A stretch of DNA of 36,613 nucleotides, taken from positions 1-36,613 of the forward strand of contig NZ_LZHV01000038.1 in the NCBI RefSeq assembly GCF_001667275.1, given 5' to 3'. The notes beneath the pieces are model-generated. The model had not been told where the DNA came from, did not search any database, and saw only the letters and a program-made list of their open reading frames with translations. Source of the DNA: Mycobacterium sp. ACS4054. GTDB taxonomy: Bacteria; Actinomycetota; Actinomycetes; Mycobacteriales; Mycobacteriaceae. Position numbers and translations under genes: made by a program. Within the stretch, counting starts at the first letter, position 1, and each line of letters begins with the position of its first letter. Below are positions 10,111-17,292 of this stretch, piece after piece.

Positions 10111-11126
10111 GTGGTATCGCCAGGAGCTCCGGTCGCAGGGGCCAGGTAACAGGCAAGAGGGCGTTGAACGGGAGCGCAACCCGGCCGATCGCCCTTTTCG
10201 TTCTGGGTATGGGGAGATCCGGAACGTCTGCCCTCACACGGGTGCTCTCGCTGTGCGGTGCCACGCTTCCGGTCGGAATGATGGGAGCCGACGAAGGCAA
10301 CCAGCGTGGATACTGGGAACCGCGCGAATCCCTGCTGCTCAACCGGGCAATTCTCGAACGTCACGGCAGCGCCTGGTGGGACCCTTCGCTGCGCGTGCTC
10401 GAGGAAGGCGAATTCAGCGCCAAAGAGAAGGCCTCTTGCATGTTCGACATCCAGTCGTATGTCAACAAGCTCCCGGCCGCCCCGCTGGTGGTCATCAAGG
10501 ACCTGCAGATCAATGTGCTCGCCGACATGTGGTTCGAGGCCGCGCGCAAGGCCGGCTTCGACATCGCCGTGGTGATCGCGGTGCGGCACCCGCAGGAGGT
10601 GGTCCCGTCGCTGGGACGCCTCGCCGGGGCGTCGCCGGAGCTGGCGAGCGCGTTGTGGCTCAAGGGCAACCTGGTGTCCGAACGCCAGACGCGCGGCCTG
10701 CCCCGGGTGTTCGTCGAGTACACCAACCTCCTCAACGATTGGCGCCAGGAAATGAAGCGGATTTCCACGGCGCTCGGCATCGATCTCATCGCCGAGGACG
10801 AGGCGGCCGTCGACGAGTTCCTGTCGCCGGATCTTCGGCGCAATCGCGACTGCGACAGTCCGCCCACGGATCGCTTCGGCACCGACTGGATGTCGGTGGT
10901 CTACCGCGCGATGCACGCCGCCGCTGCGGACGAGCCTTGGGACGAGGCCGAGTTGGATCGCGTTTTCGAGGCCTACCAGGCGAGCGAACACGATTTCCGG
11001 ACGGCGTTCGACAACGCCCGCGGTTACTCCAACAGCACGCTGGTTCGGCTGCTCAGGCCGTCCGTCATGAAGCCCATCCTCGAGGTCGTCGCCATGGCGC
11101 ACCGGCGCAGGGGATCTTGGGCCTAA
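10104..11126 (+). CDS. PAPS-dependent sulfotransferase family protein
   Basis: A protein of about 340 residues. Near the N-terminus is the motif LFVLGMGRSGTSALTRVL (Gly35 onward), the 5'-phosphosulfate-binding loop of sulfotransferases. Further on, an RHPQEVVPSLGRL stretch fits the 3'-phosphate-binding region, and a WLKGNL...VFVEYTNLLNDW section is typical of this family in mycobacteria. It would transfer sulfate from PAPS to a hydroxyl, plausibly of a sugar or lipopeptide given the glycosyltransferases and methyltransferases downstream. There is no signal peptide, so it acts in the cytoplasm. The start is uncertain: GTG 10104 is favoured because it overlaps the end of an upstream mini-frame; TTG 10164 is closer to the conserved motif; the frame stays open back to 9930 without support. 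Some family members have unproven activity, so substrate and reaction are inference. Confidence 0.8.
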   Translation: MLSGIARSSGRRGQVTGKRALNGSATRPIALFVLGMGRSGTSALTRVLSLCGATLPVGMMGADEGNQRGYWEPRESLLLNRAILERHGSAWWDPSLRVLEEGEFSAKEKASCMFDIQSYVNKLPAAPLVVIKDLQINVLADMWFEAARKAGFDIAVVIAVRHPQEVVPSLGRLAGASPELASALWLKGNLVSERQTRGLPRVFVEYTNLLNDWRQEMKRISTALGIDLIAEDEAAVDEFLSPDLRRNRDCDSPPTDRFGTDWMSVVYRAMHAAAADEPWDEAELDRVFEAYQASEHDFRTAFDNARGYSNSTLVRLLRPSVMKPILEVVAMAHRRRGSWA

Positions 11127-11222
11127 CCGCCGTCTACCGCGGCGCTTGATCGCGCCTTCGATCGCCGTCGCGCGCCCTGACACCTATCCGGGCAATCCAG
11201 CTTTCGCCGAGCGGGCCCCCGA

Positions 11223-11228
11223 TATGAT
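11223..11228 (+). promoter_or_regulatory. Candidate -10 element for the epimerase gene
   Basis: TATGAT is one base from TATAAT and lies 67 nt upstream of the TTG start at 11296, inside the 169-nt gap after the sulfotransferase. No good -35 box was found at normal spacing. Confidence 0.4.
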
Positions 11229-11295
11229 CGACCGGATCGCACCTCGGCAGCGTGCCGGTCAAACTTTTCCGCACTCAACTGGGAGGCGCCGGCTC

Positions 11296-12417
11296 TTGTC
11301 ATCGTCCGTGCTCATCACCGGAGGCGCAGGCTTCATCGGTTCCGCGCTTGCGCACCGCCTCGTCAAAGTTGGTTGTGACGTCGCCGTCATGGACGTTCTG
11401 CTCCCCCAGGTGCACGACGGGCGCGCGATCGACCTTCCGCCGGCCGTGCGGTTCTTCACCGGCGATGTCACGCACGCGCCCGACTGGGACGCCGTGCTCA
11501 GGTTGTTCCGGCCCACCCAGGTCGTCCATCTGGCGGCCGAAACCGGAACCGCTCAGTCGCTCACCGAGGCGACGCGCCACGGCGCGGTGAACGTCGTGGG
11601 CACCACCCAGATGCTGGACGCGCTGGGCCGCAAGGGACTGGTGCCCGAGCAGTTCGTCCTGGCGTCGTCCAGGGCGGTCTACGGCGAGGGCGCCTGGCAG
11701 TCCGGCGGTGAGGTCTTCTATCCGCCGCCGCGCAGCCATGCGCAGCTGGTGGCCGGCATCTGGGATCCGCAGGGGCCCTCGGGCGAACCGGCGGTGCCGC
11801 TTCCGAGCTCCGCGGGCCGAACGGAGCCGCGGCCCACCAACGTCTACGGGGCGACGAAGCTCGCGCAAGAGCACCTGCTGGCCGCCTGGGCGGCCGCGCA
11901 CGACACCAATCTCAGCGTGTTGCGCCTGCAGAATGCCTTCGGGCCGGGGCAGCCGCTGAGCAATCCGTACACGGGTGTCGTGCCGTTCTTCGCGCGGTTG
12001 TCGCGGGAGGGACGCGCGTCGGAGGTGTACGAGGACGGGCGAATCGTGCGCGACCTGGTCTTCATCGACGACGTGGTGGATGCCGTTTTCGCCGCGGTTC
12101 AGCAGCCCGCCAACGGTTCCCGTTGCCTCGACATCGGGTCGGGAATCGGGACGACCATTCACGAGCTGGCCAGGAAGATCGCCGCGGCGTTCGACGCGCC
12201 GGAACCGGTGCTCGTCCCCAAGTTCCGCGATGGCGACGTCCGCGCCGCGAGTTGCGACATCCGGCCGGCGATGGAGGAGCTCGGTTGGCGCCCGAAGTGG
12301 ACGCTCGACGACGGTCTGCGTGTGCTGCTCGAGTGGATCGGCAGCCTCCCCGAGTCCGGCCCCGCGGCGAGTGACAGCGTCGGTGGCCGGCCGGTCGAGC
12401 ATGCCGGCCATCGTTAA
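11296..12417 (+). CDS. NAD-dependent sugar epimerase/dehydratase (extended SDR)
   Basis: A 373-residue extended short-chain dehydrogenase/reductase of the nucleotide-sugar epimerase type. The Rossmann motif GGAGFIG is at residues 9-15, LAAETGTAQS follows the fourth strand, and the catalytic set is Ser in ASSRAVYG with YGATK (Tyr184, Lys188). The start is the TTG at 11296 because GGGAGG lies 9 nt upstream and the protein then begins right at the first beta strand; 50 more codons are open upstream but carry no family sequence. By family it binds NAD(P) and epimerizes, dehydrates or reduces an NDP-sugar. The exact sugar cannot be told. Between about residues 135 and 180 it has a Pro/Ser-rich insert before the YGATK motif that is longer than in GalE. 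Its place beside glycosyltransferases suggests it supplies a sugar for the lipopeptide. Confidence 0.86.
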   Translation: MSSSVLITGGAGFIGSALAHRLVKVGCDVAVMDVLLPQVHDGRAIDLPPAVRFFTGDVTHAPDWDAVLRLFRPTQVVHLAAETGTAQSLTEATRHGAVNVVGTTQMLDALGRKGLVPEQFVLASSRAVYGEGAWQSGGEVFYPPPRSHAQLVAGIWDPQGPSGEPAVPLPSSAGRTEPRPTNVYGATKLAQEHLLAAWAAAHDTNLSVLRLQNAFGPGQPLSNPYTGVVPFFARLSREGRASEVYEDGRIVRDLVFIDDVVDAVFAAVQQPANGSRCLDIGSGIGTTIHELARKIAAAFDAPEPVLVPKFRDGDVRAASCDIRPAMEELGWRPKWTLDDGLRVLLEWIGSLPESGPAASDSVGGRPVEHAGHR

Positions 12418-12932
12418 AAGCGATCGCCCATTAACTACATGGTTAATTTCGGGCACTCGCGATCGGGCTCGAATGTGAGCAACGCGCCGCCAAAAGCCGT
12501 GGTGCGGTAGCATTCCAGCCCGGTACTGTCGAGGCATCACATCGCGTATCGCGGCCGCACGCCGGCTTCGCGAATCGTGAAAGCTTCCCCCATGTGACGC
12601 ATGTTGAAGAAGGGCGAGTGAGCGCAGCAGCATGACCTAGGCTTACGCAGGCGACAGGTGCCGCGCCGCGACCGATCGCACAATGCCGATCACTAGAACC
12701 CAAGTGCAGGAATGGGTTTGCTCGTCGGGGTGGCGGACGAATGGCGAAATCGGGTCGGCCACGGGCCGTTCCGCGGGACGCGCCGAATGCGCCTAATGGC
12801 CGAGAAACCCACGTGAGCAAACAACCATCCGCTTGGCGGATCCGATTCCAGAAAACTCGAAACGTACTAGAGGCGCCGATAGGCGTCTAGGCTCAACATC
12901 GGGAGTATTGAAATGCGAGACAGGGGGCAATC
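12418..12932. other. 515-nt intergenic region without a recognised gene
   Basis: No frame here has a recognisable protein. Right after the epimerase stop there is an inverted repeat, ATTAAC (12430-12435), 6 nt, GTTAAT (12442-12447), flanked outside by CGATCGC and GCGATCG. CCTAGGCTTA occurs near 12637-12646. At the right end TAGGCT (12888-12893) is a TANNNT -10 candidate for the TylF-type gene. A mini-frame ATG 12913 to TGA 12936 overlaps that gene's TTG start. The rest looks like ordinary spacer of lower GC than the genes. Confidence 0.5.
12888..12893 (+). promoter_or_regulatory. Candidate -10 element for the TylF-type methyltransferase gene
   Basis: TAGGCT matches TANNNT and would give a leader of about 30 nt before the TTG at 12933. 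The same CTAGGCTCA string occurs upstream of the C-methyltransferase gene on the other strand (18583-18588). Confidence 0.35.
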
Positions 12933-13736
12933 TTGACTGTGACCGACCGCGATACCCGGTCTGCGTACCTCGACCTGCTCCGACGCGACTTGACCAGATA
13001 CGGCTCAGATGAACTGGTGCCGGTCCGGTGGTATCGCATCGGGCGGCCGATTCTCAATACCGGCAGCTACATGCTCGTCCGTAAACGTCCGTTCGATCAG
13101 CAAGCGCGGGAGTTGGGCCAGGACTGGCCCGCGGATGCGCTGACGATGATCGGGATGAAGCGCCTTACCAGCCTGCAGCACTGCGTCGAGACGGTGCTGA
13201 CCGAGGACATTCCCGGCGACTTGGTCGAATGCGGCGTGTGGCGCGGAGGGGCTTCCATCCTGATGCGCGCGGTGCTCTCGGCCTACGGCGACGAGACGCG
13301 CCGCGTGTGGGTGTGCGATTCGTTCGCCGGCGTGCCGCCGCCGGACCCGGCCAACTACAAGGCGGACGCGGGCATCAACCTGCACCGGGCGGCGAACATC
13401 CTCGCGATACCGGAAGCGGAGGTGCGGGCCAACTTCGCGCGTTACGGGCTGCTGGACGACCAGGTTCGTTTCCTTCCCGGCTGGTTCAAGGACACGCTGC
13501 ACGACGCCCCCATCGATCAAATCGCCGTCCTGCGGCTCGACGGTGACCTCTACGAATCGACGATCCAGGCGCTCGACGCGCTCTACCCGCGGCTGTCGCC
13601 CGGGGGCTTTTGCATCATCGACGACTACCACGCCCTCGACGCGTGCCGGCAGGCCACCACGGACTACCGGACCAAGCACGGCATCACCGCGGAGATCCAG
13701 GAGATCGACGGCACGGGCGTGCTCTGGCGCAAGTGA
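12933..13736 (+). CDS. TylF/MycF-type (macrocin) sugar O-methyltransferase
   Basis: A 267-residue SAM- and metal-dependent methyltransferase of the macrocin O-methyltransferase family. It has the SAM-binding motif ECGVWRGGAS (Glu99 onward), DSFAGVP, and the metal/substrate residues LRLDGD (Asp203) and IIDDYHA (Asp230, Asp231), all as in TylF/MycF. Its length matches the family (about 250-270). By family it O-methylates a hydroxyl of a deoxysugar already on an acceptor. The start is the TTG at 12933, with AGGGGG 5-6 nt upstream; GTG 12939 is a close alternative. It lies between the epimerase and a glycosyltransferase, so O-methylation of the sugar on the lipopeptide is a reasonable inference. 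Confidence 0.9.
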   Translation: MTVTDRDTRSAYLDLLRRDLTRYGSDELVPVRWYRIGRPILNTGSYMLVRKRPFDQQARELGQDWPADALTMIGMKRLTSLQHCVETVLTEDIPGDLVECGVWRGGASILMRAVLSAYGDETRRVWVCDSFAGVPPPDPANYKADAGINLHRAANILAIPEAEVRANFARYGLLDDQVRFLPGWFKDTLHDAPIDQIAVLRLDGDLYESTIQALDALYPRLSPGGFCIIDDYHALDACRQATTDYRTKHGITAEIQEIDGTGVLWRK

Positions 13737-13805
13737 GGGCAACCCGCACCGGAGCGCGCTGACGCTCCGAGCGCGATATCGCCGCGCGCACGCGGAGGAT
13801 CGAAG

Positions 13806-13840
13806 CCGCCCCCGGCACCGGAGAACCAGCCATAATGACC
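13806..13840 (+). promoter_or_regulatory. Promoter region of the first glycosyltransferase, shared with its paralogue
   Basis: This 35-nt block matches the block upstream of the second glycosyltransferase (minus strand, 20041-20075) at 30 of 35 positions by my count. It contains CATAAT (13831-13836), a near-consensus -10 element, 55 nt before the ATG at 13892. The conservation of non-coding sequence between the two copies supports it as a promoter or operator. Confidence 0.55.
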
Positions 13841-13891
13841 GGTGCCCCTGCCATCGCCGGTGCGCACGTCAAGTGAAAGGCTTGGTTCGCG

Positions 13892-15160
13892 ATGAAGTTT
13901 GTGCTGGCCTGCTATGGAACTCGAGGCGACATCGAGCCTTCCGTCGTCGTCGGTCGCGAACTCCTGCGCAGGGGCCATGACGTGCAGATGGCGGTGCCGC
14001 CCGACCTGATCGGCTTCGCCGAGGCGGCCGGTCTCCCGGCGGTCCCGTATGGGCTGGAGACCCAGCTGTGGCTGGACGTGTACCGCAACTTCTGGACGTC
14101 TTTCTTCGGCGCGTTCTGGAAGGTCCGGGAGCTGCGCGGGTTGTGGCGCGAAATGTGGGACCTCAGCGACCAATGCTGGGGCCACATGACGACGACGCTT
14201 ACGTCGCTGGCCGACGGGGCCGACCTGTTGCTGGTCGGACAGAGTTACCAGGAGCCCGCCGCCAACGTCGCCGAGTACTACGACATTCCGTTGGCCACGC
14301 TGCACCACGCCCCGATGCGGCCCAACGGCCAGCTGGTCTCGATCCTGCCGCCCCCGTTGAGTCGGTCGGCCATGATGGCGTTCGACTGGTTGGCGTGGCG
14401 CCTGAACAAGAAGCCCGAGGATGCGCAGCGCCGCGAACTCGGCCTGCCTAAGGCGAAGGGTCCCTCGCCGGCGCGCATCGCCCGACGGGGGGCGATGGAA
14501 ATTCAGGCCTACGACGAGGCGTGTTTCCCGGGGTTGGCGGCCGAATGGGCGAAGTGGGATGGCCAGCGGCCGTTCGTGGGAGCGCTGACGATGGAGCTGA
14601 CCACCGAACTCGACGAAGACGTCGCCTCGTGGATCGCAGCGGGCTCCCCGCCGATTTGCTTCGGCTTCGGCAGCATGCCGGTGGCGTCGCCGGCCGAGAC
14701 GGTCCAGATGATCGCCTCCGCCTGCGGCGAGCTGGGGGAGCGGGCGTTGCTCTGCGCCGGCTCGAGCGACTACAGCGACGTGCCGAGCTTCGACCACGTC
14801 AAGGTGGTGGGGGCGGTGAATTACGCGAAGATATTCCCCGCCTGCCACGCGGTGGTCCACCACGGCGGCTCGGGCACCACGGCCGCCAGCCTGCGCGCCG
14901 GCGTTCCTACCCTGATTCTTTCGATGGACGTCAACCAAACCCTGTGGGGCGGTCAGGTCAAGCGATTGAAGGTGGGCACCACCCGGCGATTTTCGGCCAC
15001 CACGCGGAAATCACTGGTGACGGACCTGCGACGCATTCTCGCGCCGGATTACGTCGCCCGTGCGCGCGAGATCGCCACCAAAATGACGAGTCCCAGCGAA
15101 AGCGTCGCGAAGGTCGCTGACCTCGCGGAAAACTTCGCCAGCCTGAGGCGCTATGCCTGA
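13892..15160 (+). CDS. GT1-family glycosyltransferase (GPL type, GtfA/RtfA/GtfB-like), copy 1
   Basis: A 422-residue GT-B glycosyltransferase of the UGT/erythromycin-vancomycin type. The N-terminal acceptor domain starts MKFVLACYGTRGDIEPSV; the C-terminal NDP-sugar domain has FPACHAVVHHGGSGTTAASLRAGVP in part, with His323-His324 and the GGSGTT loop. By family it moves a sugar from an NDP-sugar to a hydroxyl. The MAC and M. smegmatis enzymes of this group put 6-deoxytalose or rhamnose on the GPL core; which sugar this one uses is unknown. The start ATG has GAAAGG about 11 nt upstream. It is a paralogue of the minus-strand gene at 18725-19996: roughly three quarters identical over the first 54 residues, much less alike at residues 55-115, then closely alike again, so the acceptors probably differ. 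Confidence 0.92.
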   Translation: MKFVLACYGTRGDIEPSVVVGRELLRRGHDVQMAVPPDLIGFAEAAGLPAVPYGLETQLWLDVYRNFWTSFFGAFWKVRELRGLWREMWDLSDQCWGHMTTTLTSLADGADLLLVGQSYQEPAANVAEYYDIPLATLHHAPMRPNGQLVSILPPPLSRSAMMAFDWLAWRLNKKPEDAQRRELGLPKAKGPSPARIARRGAMEIQAYDEACFPGLAAEWAKWDGQRPFVGALTMELTTELDEDVASWIAAGSPPICFGFGSMPVASPAETVQMIASACGELGERALLCAGSSDYSDVPSFDHVKVVGAVNYAKIFPACHAVVHHGGSGTTAASLRAGVPTLILSMDVNQTLWGGQVKRLKVGTTRRFSATTRKSLVTDLRRILAPDYVARAREIATKMTSPSESVAKVADLAENFASLRRYA

Positions 15161-15239
15161 TCAGCGCTGGCGGATAAGTCGAGGATCGGCCCCGCCGGTC
15201 GAGTCTCGCAGATCGCCAACGGACCCCGAGTCGTGGCGG

Positions 15240-15245
15240 TATCGT
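15240..15245 (+). promoter_or_regulatory. -10 candidate for the zinc-ribbon methyltransferase
   Basis: TATCGT fits TANNNT. With the usual 7-nt spacing the transcript would start at about G15253, giving a leader of 27 nt that includes the GGGGAAGGG ribosome binding site before GTG 15280. The identical TATCGTTTC string precedes the gene at 16492. Confidence 0.45.
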
Positions 15246-15279
15246 TTCTGGCGTCGAAAACTTCATGGGGAAGGGCGAA

Positions 15280-16281
15280 GTGAGCGAAGTTAACAAACCG
15301 TGCCAACTTTGTGGATCGAATGGTCCGCACGAAATTGTTCCGGTTCGGGAGATGTATTTCGGGACCCGAGAGGTATTCGATTACTTCGTCTGCGCCGAAT
15401 GTGGGACATTGCAGATCGCGAAAGTGCTTGAGGGTGAAGAACTCATGCGCTTTTATCCATCGGACTACTACTCCTACAAGGTGGCGCCGCAGCCGAAGCT
15501 TTTCCAATGGCTGACCGCGCAGGAGGACCGGCATGATCTGCGCGCCGGCGGCCGCCTGGTCGGCACGCTGGTGTCGGCGCTGCCGCCCGGGCTCCGCGGT
15601 CTGATCGGAACGCACGACGCGAGCGGCGACGTCGTCAAAATGCTTGGCGAGCTGGGGGTTTCGCTCGACGCGCGGGTTCTGGACGTGGGGTGTGGCGGCG
15701 GCGCGCTGCTCGACCGGTTGGCCAGGGCCGGATTCACGAACCTGTTCGGTAACGATCCATTCATCGAGGCCGACGGCAAGACGGCCCTCGGGGTCCCGCT
15801 GGCGAAGCGGGACCTGGACGAGATGACCGGTGAGTTCGACGTCATTCTGTTCAACCATTCGCTCGAACACGTCCCGGACCTGACCGCCACGCTGAAGGCG
15901 GCGCACGAGAGGCTGGCCCCCACGGGCTTCTGCCTGGTCCGGGTGCCGACCACCTCGTCAGAAGTCTGGGACACCTACCGGGCCAACTGGATGAACATCG
16001 ATGCGCCCAAGCACATTTGCATACCGTCGCGAAAGGGTATGGCGGTGGCGGCCGACAGGGCGGGGTTGCGACTCGAGAAGGCGATCGACGATCAGAGTTC
16101 GGGGTCGTTCATCGGCAGCGAGGCGAATCGTCGCGACATCGCGCTGACCGAGATGACCAGCCTCGGGGCCATAATTCGAATGTTCGGGCTCAGGCAGGTC
16201 TTGGACTGGGAGAGGCGCGCGGTGGCGCTGAACCGGCAGGGCCGGGGTGACCAGACCGGGTTCGTCCTGCGGGTCAAGTAA
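15280..16281 (+). CDS. Class I SAM methyltransferase with N-terminal zinc ribbon
   Basis: A 333-residue protein. The N-terminus has two CxxC pairs (Cys8/Cys11 and Cys38/Cys41), a zinc-ribbon fold, followed by a Rossmann methyltransferase domain with LDVGCGGGALL (Asp135 onward) as the SAM loop and FNHSLEHVPD as the post-strand-4 motif. It resembles proteins in polysaccharide and glycolipid clusters. The acceptor is unknown; a sugar or peptide hydroxyl or amide of the lipopeptide is possible. GTG 15280 is chosen over the in-frame ATG 15265 because GGGGAAGGG lies just upstream of the GTG and overlaps the ATG. It is 119 nt after the glycosyltransferase and appears to have its own promoter. Confidence 0.85.
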   Translation: MSEVNKPCQLCGSNGPHEIVPVREMYFGTREVFDYFVCAECGTLQIAKVLEGEELMRFYPSDYYSYKVAPQPKLFQWLTAQEDRHDLRAGGRLVGTLVSALPPGLRGLIGTHDASGDVVKMLGELGVSLDARVLDVGCGGGALLDRLARAGFTNLFGNDPFIEADGKTALGVPLAKRDLDEMTGEFDVILFNHSLEHVPDLTATLKAAHERLAPTGFCLVRVPTTSSEVWDTYRANWMNIDAPKHICIPSRKGMAVAADRAGLRLEKAIDDQSSGSFIGSEANRRDIALTEMTSLGAIIRMFGLRQVLDWERRAVALNRQGRGDQTGFVLRVK

Positions 16282-16478
16282 GGAAGCGGCGATTCTGGCG
16301 AGCGGCGCGAACCTTGTTGCGGGATTCGTTGTGCCACTGAGGTTCACGCTTCGGCCATCGTGCCGTGCTGCCGACGCGCCGTCCGGCCGCTGATGGCAAC
16401 GCGTGCTGTGAAAGGGGGCGGCCGCCGCCGCTCCGGCCAACCCGCCGCGTTCCCGGGTGGGCCAACGGATCCCGATGC

Positions 16479-16484
16479 TATCGT
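16479..16484 (+). promoter_or_regulatory. -10 box of a likely leaderless methyltransferase transcript
   Basis: TATCGT (TANNNT) is followed by 7 nt and then GTG 16492. No Shine-Dalgarno sequence lies between. This decides the start of the gene: the frame is open back to 16360, but that extension is basic, Pro/Gly-rich and unlike the family. Confidence 0.5.
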
Positions 16485-16491
16485 TTCCGCC

Positions 16492-17280
16492 GTGGCAAAC
16501 AGGCTGTCGACCGGCGCTCGCATCCGGCTATGGATGGTGGGCAAGGAGTATGGGCTCGCGCGCAAGCTATTTCCGAAGGCGTACGCCAGCGACGCGTTGA
16601 TCAGCTTTCACCGCCACGCATTCGTGGAGGATCCGGCGTTCCAGCGCGCCTACGAGCGGGGCACGCGCGCGCTGGGCGGCCAGGACTGGTACCAGTGGCA
16701 TTGGCGCGCGCACATCGGTTTGTGGGCGGCGACCAACGCCAGCCGGCTCGACGGTGATTTCGTGGAGTGCGGCGTCAGTTACGGGTTCTTGAGCAGCGCC
16801 ATCATGGAGTATCTCGACTGGGACCGGCTGGGCAAGACCTTCTATCTGCTCGACACTTTCGCGGGAATCGATCCGCGTTACGTCACCGCCGACGAACGCC
16901 GGGGCGGCGCGCTCGAGCGGAGCGAGCAGCAGCTTCGCAACGGCATGTACGTCAGCGGGGTCGAGGGTGTGCGGGCCAACTTCGCGCAATGGAAGAACCA
17001 ACGCATCATCGTCGGCCCGGTCCCGGAGACGCTCGACCAGGTCGAGGCGCGCACGGTGGCCTTCCTGCATATCGATATGAACTGTGCCCCACCGGAGGTC
17101 GCGGCGCTGCGGTTCTTCTGGCCGCGGCTCTCGCCCGGCGCCTTCGTGCTGCTGGACGACTACGCCTACCACGGGCACGAAGAGCAGCGCCTGGCCATGG
17201 ACGCCCTGGCGGGCGAATTGGGCGTGCCGATCTGCACTTTGCCCACCGGCCAGGGCCTGCTGATCAAACCGGCGCAGTGA
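16492..17280 (+). CDS. Divergent TylF-like SAM methyltransferase
   Basis: A 262-residue protein related to the macrocin O-methyltransferase family but distant from the gene at 12933. It shares the SAM motif ECGVSYGFLS (Glu92 onward), LLDTFAGID, HIDMN (Asp195) and LLDDYAY (Asp222, Asp223), so the acidic residues that bind metal in TylF/MycF are kept. The substrate-facing DGDLYEST of the other gene is replaced by DMNCAPPE, which suggests another acceptor. The start is GTG 16492, placed 7 nt after a TATCGT box. Its stop is 12 nt from the stop of the convergent C-methyltransferase gene. Likely role: a methyl transfer in sugar or lipopeptide decoration; the position is unknown. Confidence 0.78.
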   Translation: MANRLSTGARIRLWMVGKEYGLARKLFPKAYASDALISFHRHAFVEDPAFQRAYERGTRALGGQDWYQWHWRAHIGLWAATNASRLDGDFVECGVSYGFLSSAIMEYLDWDRLGKTFYLLDTFAGIDPRYVTADERRGGALERSEQQLRNGMYVSGVEGVRANFAQWKNQRIIVGPVPETLDQVEARTVAFLHIDMNCAPPEVAALRFFWPRLSPGAFVLLDDYAYHGHEEQRLAMDALAGELGVPICTLPTGQGLLIKPAQ

Positions 17281-17292
17281 GCCGGCGGCGCA

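Noticed and set aside
12443..12820. A 125-codon open frame on the minus strand in the gap after the epimerase
   Set aside because: The composition is Arg/Pro/Ala/Ser/Cys-rich without any known motif, there is no ribosome binding site, and the frame is kept open by high GC.
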